Numbered from the stretch's first letter, positions 34,284 through 43,942 are shown. The stretch is DNA of 64,000 nt from JBMNGH01 sp050949725 (GCA_050949725.1 JBMNGH010000006.1:62001-126000); one strand, 5' to 3'. Numbers and translations: made by a program. Notes: generated by a model not told the origin, from the letters alone.

Positions 34284-35522
34284 CTAAAATGGTGCATTAT
34301 TCCTCGGTCTTCTTAGTATTGTAAATTGAGATGATGGAAAGTCTGTTTTAATTCTAAAGATTTGTTTGGGGTGTGCGGCTCTTTCAATTCGGTTCCCTTC
34401 ATTATCAAACAGTTCGGTAATCTTTTGTCTGTAATTTTTTCCTTTAGGATTTAAAAATTCTATTACATCGCCTCTATTCAAGGGATTTCTCTCTTCAACC
34501 GTCGCAAAACCTGTAGTCTTGTCATAATACAATACCACTCCCACCAGATCGTATTCGGCCAAATAGCTGCTGCTTTCATAAGTTTGGTCTAAGCAGTCCG
34601 GCTTCCCGTATAAAAAACCATGTGTAAATTCTCGATGCGTTACTTTTCTTAATTCCTTAATCCACTCATCGGAAAATCTAAAGTCTTGCGGGTTTTTATA
34701 ATACTCATCGATCACCTGTCTGTACAGTTTTGTAACCTGTGCGACATAATGGACACTCTTCATTCGACCTTCAATTTTAAAGCTGGTCAGTCGCAATGAC
34801 GCCAATTGTGGTATTTTATCAAGCATACACAAATCCTTCGAGTTAAAAAAATATGTTCCGCGTTCATCCTCAAATACTGGATAGTATTGGCCCGGCCTTT
34901 TTTCTTCGACTAAATAGTACCTGTATCTGCAGGGGTGTGCACAGTCCCCCCTGTTAGAATCCCTATAAGCCATATAGTTGCTCATCAAGCATCTACCTGA
35001 GTACGAGATGCACATAGCTCCGTGTACAAAAATCTCTAACTCTAAAGATGGAGATGTCCTTTGCCTGATCTCTTCGATTTCATTTAATCCAAGCTCTCTT
35101 GCAAGTATTATCCGAGAAACGCCATGGTCATGCCAAAAGTCACAGCTTACCCAATTTGTCGTATTGGCTTGTGTGCTAAGATGTATTTTAAGATTGGGTG
35201 CAACTTTCTTTGCGATTCTGACGGCAGCAGGATCTGATACAATAACCGCATCTACCCTTCTTGAACTGATAAACCTCAAATAATCGGTGATACCATCGAT
35301 ATCTTTATTGTGTATAAATATATTTAATGCCAAATATACCTTTTTACCGAGTTTATGTGCAAATTCTACACCTTCTTTTATTTCTTCACGGCTAAAGTTG
35401 TCGGCACCAGCCCTAAGACTAAATTCTTTTCCTCCGATGTAAACAGCATCAGCCCCGTAAACTAAAGCAAATTTTAGCTTTTCCAGATTACCGGCAGGGG
35501 CTAATAGTTCTGGTTTAACCAT
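34284..35522 (-). CDS. U32 peptidase-family protein (tRNA hydroxylation type)
   Basis: The 412-residue protein starts MVKPELLAPAGNLEKL, the standard U32 start. It holds the cysteine-rich signature region (HGAMCISYSGRC, MSNYMAYRDSNRGDCAHPCR) and a C-terminal beta-barrel-like domain. Recent work on YegQ/TrhP-type U32 proteins assigns them to the hydroxylation of U34 in tRNA, and Bacillus yrrN/yrrO lie in the same mltG neighbourhood. The name peptidase is historical. Confidence 0.88.
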   Translation of the reverse strand: MVKPELLAPAGNLEKLKFALVYGADAVYIGGKEFSLRAGADNFSREEIKEGVEFAHKLGKKVYLALNIFIHNKDIDGITDYLRFISSRRVDAVIVSDPAAVRIAKKVAPNLKIHLSTQANTTNWVSCDFWHDHGVSRIILARELGLNEIEEIRQRTSPSLELEIFVHGAMCISYSGRCLMSNYMAYRDSNRGDCAHPCRYRYYLVEEKRPGQYYPVFEDERGTYFFNSKDLCMLDKIPQLASLRLTSFKIEGRMKSVHYVAQVTKLYRQVIDEYYKNPQDFRFSDEWIKELRKVTHREFTHGFLYGKPDCLDQTYESSSYLAEYDLVGVVLYYDKTTGFATVEERNPLNRGDVIEFLNPKGKNYRQKITELFDNEGNRIERAAHPKQIFRIKTDFPSSQFTILRRPRNNAPF

Positions 35523-35555
35523 TAATCAATCCTCCTTCAATCCATCAAAACCATT

Positions 35556-36632
35556 CTATTTGTTCCTATTTTCTATTCTTTTTTTTGCTTCAAGATGACC
35601 TGAAAAAGTCTCATTAAATGTATGTGACCCGTCGCCATTTGCAACAAAATATAGATAGTTTGTCTTAGCAGGATTTAAGACCGCAATTATGGAATCCAGC
35701 CCAGGTGAACCAATAGGCCCAGGCGGAAGGCCTGGATTTATGTAAGTATTATACGGTGAATCAACCTGTAAATCCTCTGTATAAAGATCTTCTTTATGTT
35801 CGTTTAAAGCATACATGACTGTTGCGCACGATTGAAGGGGCATACCTTTTGCTAATCTGTTGTAGAAAACTGAGGAAATTATCGGTCTTTCTTTTTGAAG
35901 CTTTGCTTCAGCCTCAACTATTGAAGCAATAGTTACGACTTCGTATGTATCTATACCCAAAAGTTTTTCTTTTTGTTTAAAATCATTTTTTAAATAATAT
36001 TGCTCATAAAATCTAGCAAGCATTTTTTCTATATAAAAGCTCGCAGGTTTGCCTTCTACAAAAAAATACGTATCCGGGAAGAGTAGTCCTTCTAAATCAG
36101 TCTCAGGGAAATCCTCTAAAAAATCGAATTTAATTTTATAATTCTCTATCTTTGCTGATTCTATAAATTCTTTTTTTGTAATCAGATCATTCCTTTCCAA
36201 TATAGTAGCTATTTGTTCAAGTGTACTGCCCTCTGGTATTGTAACTACAATATCGGTGTTGTTTGCATCACCAGAAACCATTTTAGCCAGGACTTCTTTT
36301 GCTGTCATTGACGGCTTTAGCATGTATGTACCTGATTTGATCTTCATGTCCAACCCCTTCATTTTCGCATATAGATTAAAGGCAAACGAATTTTTAATTA
36401 AGCCCTTTTGCTCCAACGCATTTGAAATTTGTTTTGCCGTAGTTCCTTGCTGTATTGTAAAACTAACGTTGAAGTTGTCAGTACAATCTTTAGGCAAGAG
36501 TAACATGTTAAATACCGTTATAGCTATGACAACAAGAATGGTAAAAAAAATTAACGAATATAATAACTTCTTTTTGAGAATTTTTAAGCTGGTATCCTCG
36601 GAAATTCTGTGCAAGAGTAACCTTATACCCAA
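35556..36632 (-). CDS. mltG: Endolytic murein transglycosylase MltG
   Basis: The 358-residue protein has an N-terminal membrane helix (YSLIFFTILVVIAITVFNML), a LysM-like domain, and the YceG catalytic domain with the essential glutamate in SIVEAEAKLQKER and the YNTYINPGLPPGPIGSPGL motif. It trims nascent glycan strands. TTG at 36630-36632 with GGGGGAGGT upstream is the start. It lies between queT and the U32 gene. Confidence 0.93.
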   Translation of the reverse strand: MGIRLLLHRISEDTSLKILKKKLLYSLIFFTILVVIAITVFNMLLLPKDCTDNFNVSFTIQQGTTAKQISNALEQKGLIKNSFAFNLYAKMKGLDMKIKSGTYMLKPSMTAKEVLAKMVSGDANNTDIVVTIPEGSTLEQIATILERNDLITKKEFIESAKIENYKIKFDFLEDFPETDLEGLLFPDTYFFVEGKPASFYIEKMLARFYEQYYLKNDFKQKEKLLGIDTYEVVTIASIVEAEAKLQKERPIISSVFYNRLAKGMPLQSCATVMYALNEHKEDLYTEDLQVDSPYNTYINPGLPPGPIGSPGLDSIIAVLNPAKTNYLYFVANGDGSHTFNETFSGHLEAKKRIENRNK

Positions 36633-36645
36633 CTAGACCTCCCCC

Positions 36646-37107
36646 TTAATTTCGAAAATATTTAGCTTTCAGGGTTAAATAAAGCGGTAATCCCAAACCT
36701 ACAACTGAGATCAACTGTCCAATTCCCACGTATAAAACCGTTATCCAGTAAGGTAAATTATACAATATTGAAAGATAATAAGATACACCGAAGGCATTTA
36801 AAACGACCGGCGGTACGACGCCGAGCGATGGTTTATTGGTTTTGCTCGTGAGATATGCAGCCAACAAAGTAATCAAACTTCCTCCGTAAATATCCCACGG
36901 ACCCTGCCCGCCCAAAATGTTGGCAATCAAACATCCCACAAATAGGCCCGGCACAGCCGAAGTCTCAATCATAGGCAAGAGTGTCAATGCTTCCGAAACT
37001 CGTATTTGTATTGGCCCATAACTGAGCGGTCTAAGAAAATAAGTTATTGCGGCATATATTGAAGCTATAACTGCAGCTCGTGCTATATACTTAACCTTAT
37101 TCACCAT
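36646..37107 (-). CDS. queT: QueT-family transporter (queuosine precursor)
   Basis: The 153-residue protein is very hydrophobic, with about five membrane helices and the opening MVNKVKYIARAAVIASIYAA, as in ECF-type substrate-binding QueT proteins. QueT brings queuosine precursors such as preQ1 into the cell with an ECF module. I choose ATG 37105-37107, five bases from AAAGGAG; a GTG at 37122 would extend it. No preQ1 riboswitch is visible before it, so substrate identity is inferred from the protein only. Confidence 0.85.
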   Translation of the reverse strand: MVNKVKYIARAAVIASIYAAITYFLRPLSYGPIQIRVSEALTLLPMIETSAVPGLFVGCLIANILGGQGPWDIYGGSLITLLAAYLTSKTNKPSLGVVPPVVLNAFGVSYYLSILYNLPYWITVLYVGIGQLISVVGLGLPLYLTLKAKYFRN

Positions 37108-37149
37108 AAAGACTCCTTTCACGTGTAAACGTAAAAACTGGCTATTCTA

Positions 37150-37178
37150 AGTTTACCGTTGTTGTCGGATAGAGTCAA
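37150..37178 (-). promoter_or_regulatory. Candidate sigma-A promoter of queT-mltG
   Basis: TTGACT (37173-37178) and TAAACT (37150-37155) on the minus strand are 17 bases apart, about 43 bases before the queT ATG. The -10 is weak. Confidence 0.35.
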
Positions 37179-37210
37179 TAATTGCCTCTTAAAGTTCATT
37201 CAAGTAATTA

Positions 37211-37238
37211 TTGCATTTTTTGCATTTTATGTTATAAT
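37211..37238 (+). promoter_or_regulatory. Sigma-A promoter of the riboswitch-ATPase unit
   Basis: TTGCAT (37211-37216) and TATAAT (37233-37238) with a 16-base spacer on the plus strand, about 25 bases before the riboswitch helix P1. Confidence 0.7.
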
Positions 37239-37262
37239 ATAACCAATAAAAGAATATTTAAA

Positions 37263-37360
37263 ATTTCCCGTTAGAGGGGAGTAGTCGTTTGATAAAGTCA
37301 CCATCACGGATTAACCTGGCTTTATCGTCCGGATGCGTCTGGATGACAAGACCTTTAACA
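37263..37360 (+). promoter_or_regulatory. yybP-ykoY (manganese) riboswitch
   Basis: The aptamer shows the diagnostic AGAGGGGAGTAGTC (37273-37286) on the 5' side, internal GATAAAGTC/GGCTTTATC helix arms and the 3' GACAAGACCTTTAAC strand. P1 pairs GTTAGAGG (37270-37277) with CCTTTAAC (37352-37359). The class binds Mn2+ and usually controls Mn2+ or Ca2+ ATPases, MntP or TerC. The following gene is such an ATPase. Confidence 0.85.
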
Positions 37361-37394
37361 TTTGACCAAAAATGTTAAAGGTCTTGTCATTTTA
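37345..37394 (+). terminator. Riboswitch-controlled terminator
   Basis: GACAAGACCTTTAACATTT (37345-37363) pairs perfectly with AATGTTAAAGGTCTTGTC (37371-37388), followed by ATTTT. Its 5' arm contains the P1 3' strand of the riboswitch, so aptamer folding and this hairpin exclude each other; metal binding should favour read-through. Confidence 0.85.
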
Positions 37395-37621
37395 AGTATA
37401 GCACGCTATTTAGGCTATAGCTGATCAGCTGGGGTTTAGAATAAAATAAAATAGCATAAATATAGTATACTAACAGTACGTTAAAAGCTTGATTTCAAAT
37501 ATCGTTGACTATTACACAAGATTTTATCAAATACGTGTAATTTGGCTTTATTAAACAATTTTTTTGAACAATACATTTAACCTTTAGCAAAACAATATAA
37601 AGTAAGGAGGAGAGTCTATTA
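37395..37621 (+). other. Long leader between the terminator and the ATPase
   Basis: No protein-coding frame or known RNA is apparent in these 227 bases. There is one inverted repeat, ATTACAC with GTGTAAT (about 37511-37542), and a strong AAGGAGGAG ribosome site at its end. Confidence 0.4.
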
Positions 37622-40330
37622 TTGGAAAACAAAAATTGGCATACACTAGATAAATCAAAAATAATAGATTTGCTTAAAACAGACGTTGAAAAAGGTCTCT
37701 CAACAGAGCTTGCTAATGAGAGACTAAAGGATTATGGTATTAATGAATTGATTGGAAAACAGGGGATTACTTTATGGGAGATGCTTTTGGGACAGTTTAA
37801 GAACTTTTTGGTAATAATACTTATTGTCGCGAGTATTTTTTCGCTCTTAATCAGAGAGGTTACTGACTTCGTAGTAATCGTCCTTATAGTAATACTAAAT
37901 GCAACACTGGGCGTCATACAAGAATCGAAGGCAAGTAAGGCGTTAGAAGCCCTAAAGAAAATGGCTGCACCTGAGGCAAAAGTAATACGTGACGGCCATA
38001 TTGTAGAATTACCTGTAAGAAAGCTTGTACCAGGTGACCTCGTATTGATTGAAGCTGGAGATTATGTACCCGCCGACCTCAGATTAGTTGAGAGTGTAAA
38101 TTTAAAAATTGATGAATCTTCGCTCACAGGTGAATCCGTCCCTGTTGAAAAAGATGCTGATATCGTTTTTGAAGATGAAGTGCCTTTAGGAGACAGAACC
38201 AATTCGTCATTTATGGGTACTGTTGTAACTTATGGGAGGGCTAAAGGGATTGTGGTTGAAACAGGGATGCAGACAGAGATAGGCCAAATTGCTGAGATGT
38301 TAAAGTCCTATAAAGAAGATGATACTCCCCTCCAAAAAAAATTGGAACAATTAGGTAAAATACTCGGGACCGCAAGCCTTGCAGTATGCGGTATTGTTTT
38401 TTTCCTGGGCTTGCTTAGGGGTATAGATTTTTTAGAAATGTTTATGATTGCGATAAGTCTTGCTGTGGCAGCTATCCCTGAAGGCCTACCAGCAATAGTT
38501 ACGATAGTACTCGCCATTGGAATGCAAAGAATGGTTAAAAAGCATTCCATCATAAAAAAACTTCATGCGGTAGAAACACTTGGTAGCACGACTGTAATAT
38601 GCTCAGATAAAACCGGCACTCTAACGCAAAATGAAATGACGGTCACGAACATATACGTGAATAACAAATTTTTTTCAGTATGTGGAGAAGGTTATAAGCC
38701 TAAAGGAGATTTCACAATAAACGGCGGAATAATAAAACCTGAACAAGAGTCAAATTTGATGCTACTATTAACAATGGGTGTCCTATGCAATGATGCGCGT
38801 CTGGAAGAGGGCGCAAAAGGAGCAAGTGAAAAGACCTGGCAAATAATCGGTGATCCAACTGAAGGAGCTTTGATAGTTGCAGCTGCAAAAGCGGGTGTAA
38901 GGGATAAAGAACTGTCGAAATCTATGCCCCGCATCCATGAGATCCCTTTTGATTCTGAGAGAAAGCGTATGACAACCTTTCACCCTCTAGGGAATAAATA
39001 TGTTGCATATACAAAAGGAGCCCCTGACGTGATATTGAGCTTATCCACTACTATGCAGGAATCTGGTAAAATCTCGCTTCTATCAGATATTGAAAAAAAT
39101 AAAATTCTATCAGTTAATAATAAGATGGCAGCTCAGGCCCTGAGAGTGCTTGCATTTGCGTACAAAGAATATGATGTACTGCCCTTAGAATTAAACATTG
39201 ATGCTATCGAAAAGGATTTAACTTTTGTAGGTTTAGTCGGTATGATTGACCCCGCTAGAACAGAGGCCAAAAAAGCAATAGAAATATGTAGGGAAGCTGG
39301 CATAAAACCAATAATGATAACCGGGGATTATAAAGAAACTGCTGTTGCAATAGCTAAACAACTCGATATACTCGATGATGAAACTACGGTGTTGACCGGT
39401 GCAGAATTAGAGTCCTTAAGTGATGATAAGCTAGCGTCTGCCTCTAACAATGTATCTGTATACGCACGGGTTTCTCCTGTGCATAAATTGAGGATAGTCG
39501 ATGCTATAAAGAAAAACGGAAACATCGTAGCAATGACAGGTGACGGGGTAAATGATGCTCCCGCCCTGAAAAAAGCAGATATCGGAGTAGCCATGGGCAT
39601 CACAGGAACAGATGTCGCCAAAGAAACTGCTGATATGATTCTCACTGATGATAACTTTGCCAGCATAGTATCAGCAGTTGAAGAGGGTAGGGTTATTTAT
39701 TCTAACATACGCAAGTTCGTATTTTTTCTATTGTCTTGTAACATTGCAGAAATCCTCATCATTTTTACAGCAATGCTTATAGGACTACCAGTTCCGCTAA
39801 AACCGATTCAAATCCTTTGGCTTAACCTGCTGACTGACGCATTTCCGGCATTAGCGCTAGGAATTGAGAAAAAAGAACCTGATATCATGAAACAACCGCC
39901 AAGAAAACCTGATGCTCCAATCATGGATAAACGAATGAAAATACAAATATCAATACAGAGTGTTTCTATGGCAATTGCGGTCTTAGGTGTATTTGTTTAT
40001 GCATTGACAACTGGTGCCAGCATAGAGGTAGCCAGGACATATGCTTTTACAACACTAATCTTCAGTGAATTATTAAGGGCGTATACCTCGCGTTCTGAAA
40101 CAAATTCTGTCTTTAAAATAGGCCTGTTTTCCAATAAGTTCATGGTAGTTGCAACCCTTGTTTCTTTTGTCTTGCTGCTTCTGGCCTTATACGTCCCTAT
40201 GTTAAGGGTTGTGTTTGATACAACCCACTTAACAATTGGAGAATGGGACTTAATCATCGGATTCGGTTTGATACCTTTTGCTACCGCAGAGCTTGCAAAA
40301 ATTTTTTTTAGAAAAAAATGCACTTATTGA
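37622..40330 (+). CDS. P2A-type cation-transporting ATPase (Ca2+/Mn2+)
   Basis: The 902-residue membrane pump has the whole P-type set: actuator TGES at 169-172, PEGLP in helix 4 at 286-290, the phosphorylation site DKTGT at 329-333, a KGAPD nucleotide-binding motif and a GDGVNDAPAL hinge. Ten membrane helices are expected. The PEGLP motif and DxxxxTD-type residues in helix 6 (NLLTDAFPA) mark it as a Ca2+/Mn2+ ATPase of PMR1 type. A manganese riboswitch upstream makes Mn2+ export the better inference. TTG at 37622 follows AAGGAGGAG. Confidence 0.94.
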   Translation: MENKNWHTLDKSKIIDLLKTDVEKGLSTELANERLKDYGINELIGKQGITLWEMLLGQFKNFLVIILIVASIFSLLIREVTDFVVIVLIVILNATLGVIQESKASKALEALKKMAAPEAKVIRDGHIVELPVRKLVPGDLVLIEAGDYVPADLRLVESVNLKIDESSLTGESVPVEKDADIVFEDEVPLGDRTNSSFMGTVVTYGRAKGIVVETGMQTEIGQIAEMLKSYKEDDTPLQKKLEQLGKILGTASLAVCGIVFFLGLLRGIDFLEMFMIAISLAVAAIPEGLPAIVTIVLAIGMQRMVKKHSIIKKLHAVETLGSTTVICSDKTGTLTQNEMTVTNIYVNNKFFSVCGEGYKPKGDFTINGGIIKPEQESNLMLLLTMGVLCNDARLEEGAKGASEKTWQIIGDPTEGALIVAAAKAGVRDKELSKSMPRIHEIPFDSERKRMTTFHPLGNKYVAYTKGAPDVILSLSTTMQESGKISLLSDIEKNKILSVNNKMAAQALRVLAFAYKEYDVLPLELNIDAIEKDLTFVGLVGMIDPARTEAKKAIEICREAGIKPIMITGDYKETAVAIAKQLDILDDETTVLTGAELESLSDDKLASASNNVSVYARVSPVHKLRIVDAIKKNGNIVAMTGDGVNDAPALKKADIGVAMGITGTDVAKETADMILTDDNFASIVSAVEEGRVIYSNIRKFVFFLLSCNIAEILIIFTAMLIGLPVPLKPIQILWLNLLTDAFPALALGIEKKEPDIMKQPPRKPDAPIMDKRMKIQISIQSVSMAIAVLGVFVYALTTGASIEVARTYAFTTLIFSELLRAYTSRSETNSVFKIGLFSNKFMVVATLVSFVLLLLALYVPMLRVVFDTTHLTIGEWDLIIGFGLIPFATAELAKIFFRKKCTY

Positions 40331-40339
40331 GCTAAAGCA

Positions 40340-40362
40340 AACCACCCGTTTTACGGGTGGTC
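40340..40362. terminator. Terminator-like hairpin between the ATPase and fur
   Basis: ACCACCCG (40341-40348) and CGGGTGGT (40354-40361) form a stable stem between two convergent genes. Neither side has a good T run, so termination is plausible but not proven. Confidence 0.5.
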
Positions 40363-40389
40363 ATCATGATCTATCTGCCTAGACACAAT

Positions 40390-40848
40390 TTATTTGTCTT
40401 GACACTTTGAACAGTAACCTAAAAATTTAACGACATGGTCAGTCACAAAAAAATTATTTTTGGTTCTAATCTTTTGCTCCAACTCTTCCAAAAGGTCATC
40501 ATCAAATTCATATACATTTCCACATCTTATGCACATCAAGTGATGATGTTGATGTTTTTCATCTTCACTCAATTCATACCTATAGCATCCGTCTCCAAAA
40601 TCCATTTTCTTTATCATCCCTTGATCATCAAAGAGCTGCAGGGTTCTGTAAATAGTAGCCAACCCTACATCGGGGAACTTGCTTTTTACCAAATCATATA
40701 TATTTTCTGTGCTTAGGTGCTTAGATTGATTTTCTATAAGTACATCGAGCACGGCTCTTCTCTGTGGTGTCAACTTATTATCACTTTCTTTTAACTTTTC
40801 TTCCATCAAACGAATACGCCGTTTTTTCTGTTCTTCCTTTCCCAACAC
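40390..40848 (-). CDS. Fur-family metal regulator
   Basis: The 152-residue protein has a winged helix (LTPQRRAVLDVLIENQSKHLS and GLATIYRTLQLF) and a metal/dimer domain with HQHHH, CIRCG and CSKC, the structural zinc cysteines. Such proteins include Fur, PerR, Zur and Mur; the sequence does not distinguish them with certainty. It faces the Mn2+ ATPase convergently. The GTG start lies eight bases from AGGAGG. Confidence 0.93.
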   Translation of the reverse strand: MLGKEEQKKRRIRLMEEKLKESDNKLTPQRRAVLDVLIENQSKHLSTENIYDLVKSKFPDVGLATIYRTLQLFDDQGMIKKMDFGDGCYRYELSEDEKHQHHHLMCIRCGNVYEFDDDLLEELEQKIRTKNNFFVTDHVVKFLGYCSKCQDK

Positions 40849-40917
40849 CCATCTGTTCCTCCTATGTAAGGCTTATTTGCTATTAGTATATTGTAATCAA
40901 AAAAAAGTGTCAAGGTC

Positions 40918-42483
40918 TTAGAGCTTAATCAAAACAGCATTTGATAAGTCTTCAATTTGCCTAATTTGGTTTATTATTTCATCCGGCAAATCCTCATCAA
41001 CTCCGAGTGCCATAAGGGCCTCACCTCTAAAAGATTTTCTTCCAAGTTGCATATACGCTATGTTAATATCGTTTTTACCCAAAAGGCTTCCAACTTTTCC
41101 TACTATGCCGGGTCTGTCCTTATGTAAAGTAATCAGCACAAACCCGCTGGGAATCAAAGACAGGTTGTATTCATCAATAGCCGTTATTCTTACATCATCT
41201 TTTGCCATCACTGTTCCAGTTATGGAACCGGTCCCTTTATCAGTGATAACTCTCATCACTATAGTTCCTGGGGCATCCTGATCAGTGTTGATCTTTTTCT
41301 CAATTATTTTTATACCCCTCTCCTTAGCAATCAAAGAAGCGTTGACCATGTTTGCCGGGTACTGAAGTATGTTTGACAAAAGGCCTTTTATGCCAGCAGT
41401 AGTAATCGGTTTCACATTCAATTTTCCAGCTTTACCGGTATAAACCATTTCTAACTCTCTAATTCGGCCGTTTTTCATTTGTGAGTACATGTCACCCATT
41501 TTTTCTGCTAGGAAAATGTAAGGCTTAACGGCATAAAACTGTTCTTTTCTCACTTGCACCATGTTTACGGGATTGCTGACCATATCTCCTTTTAAAGCTT
41601 TTAAAACATCTTTTGCAACATCGACGGCAACACAGATTTGCGCCTCTGCCGTTGAAGCCCCCAAGTGAGGAGTCGCAACTACATTTGGGAGTTCAAGCAA
41701 AGGGCTATCAACAGGTGGTTCATGTTCGAAAACATCGAGTGCACATGCTCTAACTTTACCGGCACTCAGTTCTTGATACAAGGCCTGCTCATCTATTATT
41801 CCACCTCTTGCGCAGTTAATCAGGATTACCCCTTTTTTCATCATTTGAAATTCTTTTTTGCCGATAAGATGGTAAGTGTTTTTTGTTAGAGGTACGTGAA
41901 ACGTAATAAAATCAGATTCTTTTAGAACAGTTTCAAAATCTGTTAATTTAATATGAGAGCTCTCATCATCATTTATATATGGATCGTAAGCAATAATATT
42001 CATACCTAGCCCTGATGCCTTTTTTGCAACCTCTTTGCCGATTCTGCCCAAACCGATAATGCCAAGTATCTTCCTGTTTAATTCAACACCGATAAATTTA
42101 CTTCTTTCCCATTTCCGGTTTTTTAGGCTGTTGACAGCCTCAGGAATATTCCTTGCTACTGAGGTCAGAAGTGCTATGGTATGCTCACTGGCTGCAATGG
42201 TATTTCCTTCAGGTGCATTTACAACCAAAATTCCCTTACGTGTCGCGCTTTCGACATCTATGTTATCAACACCAACACCGGCTCTTCCAATAACCTTTAA
42301 TTTGCTTTTTTCGATCAAGCTTTTTGTAACCTTTGTCGCACTTCTTACTATTAGTGCATCGTACTGGTCTATTATTTGCATCAACTGTTGTTCACTTAAC
42401 TTTGTGTGAACATCGACATCATGTTCCTTGCTTAAAATCTGGACACCTTCCTCAGCAATTTGGTCACTGACTAAAATCCGCAT
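40918..42483 (-). CDS. serA: D-3-phosphoglycerate dehydrogenase
   Basis: The enzyme oxidises 3-phosphoglycerate in serine synthesis. It is 521 residues, with the NAD site GLGRIGKEVAKKA, the catalytic arginine, glutamate and histidine in NCARGGIID, FEHEPP and TPHLGAST, an intervening domain and a C-terminal ACT domain (VLITLHKDRPGIVGKVGSLL), the site of feedback. The ATG start follows GGGGAGGAT. It follows the aminotransferase by three bases under the serine-type T-box. Confidence 0.96.
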   Translation of the reverse strand: MRILVSDQIAEEGVQILSKEHDVDVHTKLSEQQLMQIIDQYDALIVRSATKVTKSLIEKSKLKVIGRAGVGVDNIDVESATRKGILVVNAPEGNTIAASEHTIALLTSVARNIPEAVNSLKNRKWERSKFIGVELNRKILGIIGLGRIGKEVAKKASGLGMNIIAYDPYINDDESSHIKLTDFETVLKESDFITFHVPLTKNTYHLIGKKEFQMMKKGVILINCARGGIIDEQALYQELSAGKVRACALDVFEHEPPVDSPLLELPNVVATPHLGASTAEAQICVAVDVAKDVLKALKGDMVSNPVNMVQVRKEQFYAVKPYIFLAEKMGDMYSQMKNGRIRELEMVYTGKAGKLNVKPITTAGIKGLLSNILQYPANMVNASLIAKERGIKIIEKKINTDQDAPGTIVMRVITDKGTGSITGTVMAKDDVRITAIDEYNLSLIPSGFVLITLHKDRPGIVGKVGSLLGKNDINIAYMQLGRKSFRGEALMALGVDEDLPDEIINQIRQIEDLSNAVLIKL

Positions 42484-42486
42484 TTT

Positions 42487-43629
42487 TCAATCCTCCCCTC
42501 CACTAGACAGTATTAGCTCTGCAGCTCTTACTCCTTTACCACAGATGTTTTTATCTTTAAGTGCCATTTCTAGGGCCGACAGTACCACAATTATATCCAA
42601 TCCGTCAACATACCCGAGATGACCGATCCTGATTATCCTATTTTTTAACTTTTTCTGGCCACCCGCTAAGGTGATATTATAATTACTTTTTAACACCTTC
42701 TGTAAATTGAATCCTAAGTTTGAAATATCTATTGCCGTCACTGTCGGTGAAGCATATAAATCATCGACAAAAAGTTTAAGCCCAATGGCTTTTATTCCTT
42801 CTCTCAATGCCTTAGCGATTTTTTTATGCCTTAAAAAAATATTTTCAAGACCTTCAGATTTTATAATTTCAAGAGATTTCTTTAGCGCGAAAATTAACGA
42901 AATTGCTGGCGTGTATGGTGTTTGATGCTTTTTTAGGCTCTTAATTGCGGCCTTGAAGTCCCAGTAGTACTTCGGTATTTTTGAAGTTTCAACTGCATGC
43001 AAGGCTTTTTCACTTAAACTGACAAATCCAAGCCCAGGAGGTACCATTAATGCTTTTTGTGCTCCTGTTACTACAACATCAAGACCCCAATCATCGGTCT
43101 TTAAGTCAATAGCTCCCAACGAACTGACTGCATCAACGACAACCAAGGCAGGGTGATCTCCAACAGCTTCTCTGAGGGATTTTATATCATTTAATACACC
43201 AGTGGAAGTTTCGTTATGTGTAAATAATATCCCCTTTATTTCTTTGTTTTTATCTCGACGCAAATGTTGTCTAACAAGATCGGGAGTAACTGGCTTGCCC
43301 CAATCCACTGTAACTCTTTCAACGTTTGTACCAAAAGTCTCAGCAATAGATGCGAACCTATCGCCAAAAACCCCATTGGAGAACGAAAGCAATTTATCTT
43401 GCGGACAAAATAAATTTACAACTGCCGCCTCCATAATGCCTGTTCCTGCTGAGGGGAATATTAAGACATTATTATGGGTCTGAAAGACATATTTGATACC
43501 CTCAGAAACGTCTTTGAAAACCTTTTCAAATTCCTCTCCCCTATGATTTATCATAGGTTTGTTCATAGCTCCTAATACTTCATCAGGCACTTCAGTAGGG
43601 CCCGGTATTCTTAGATGATTTTTGTTCAC
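42487..43629 (-). CDS. Class V aminotransferase (serine-pyruvate type)
   Basis: The 380-residue PLP enzyme has the family start (LRIPGPTEVPDEVLGAM), the PLP lysine in TGAQKALMVPPG and an arginine in the RIIRIGHLG stretch. Its place before serA under a serine-type T-box implies that it makes phosphoserine or serine, replacing SerC; alanine-glyoxylate activity is also possible. No serB is nearby. The GTG start follows AAGGAGAGG. Confidence 0.88.
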   Translation of the reverse strand: MNKNHLRIPGPTEVPDEVLGAMNKPMINHRGEEFEKVFKDVSEGIKYVFQTHNNVLIFPSAGTGIMEAAVVNLFCPQDKLLSFSNGVFGDRFASIAETFGTNVERVTVDWGKPVTPDLVRQHLRRDKNKEIKGILFTHNETSTGVLNDIKSLREAVGDHPALVVVDAVSSLGAIDLKTDDWGLDVVVTGAQKALMVPPGLGFVSLSEKALHAVETSKIPKYYWDFKAAIKSLKKHQTPYTPAISLIFALKKSLEIIKSEGLENIFLRHKKIAKALREGIKAIGLKLFVDDLYASPTVTAIDISNLGFNLQKVLKSNYNITLAGGQKKLKNRIIRIGHLGYVDGLDIIVVLSALEMALKDKNICGKGVRAAELILSSGGED

Positions 43630-43711
43630 TGCTATCCTCTCCTTTTAAAAATAAGAACCCCACCCGATAACGCAATCAAAGTGCTGTCGGGCCCGGGAAC
43701 CTTGTTGTTTC

Positions 43712-43942
43712 ACAATAAAAAACCGCCCAGTAAAGGGGCGGTTGTATCCCGCGTTGCCACCCTATTTCAGTTTCCCAAAATATGCAACTCTCAATATCGA
43801 TATCGGAATTACCCGGTTTGGCTCATCGCCAACAGCTCAGAGGCGGAAATAAAAAGTATCCCACCGGTTTTCACCACCCACCGGCTCTCTATAAGGGAAT
43901 AATTTTTAATTTTCCTCTTCATGGCTTTAATATTTAAATTAA
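43712..43942 (-). promoter_or_regulatory. Serine-type T-box leader
   Basis: The leader contains the conserved AGGGTGGCAACGCGGGA (43747-43763 on the minus strand), the Stem I apical AGAGAGCCGGTGG ... AACC segment and a terminator AACCGCCCCTTTACTGGGCGG with T tail. A UCC triplet (43845-43847) lies in the specifier position before the CTCTGAG stretch, matching serine and the downstream serA. Uncharged tRNA-Ser should trigger read-through. Confidence 0.88.

Noticed and set aside
37108..37200. preQ1 riboswitch upstream of queT
   Set aside because: I looked for the preQ1-I core (AGAGGTTCTAGC ... CTAAGGAGG) and found none; only a weak promoter and a ribosome site are visible.
43654..43688. Second hairpin after the serine T-box terminator
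   Set aside because: CCCGATAACGC and GTGCTGTCGGG pair imperfectly and no function can be assigned; probably spacing RNA.
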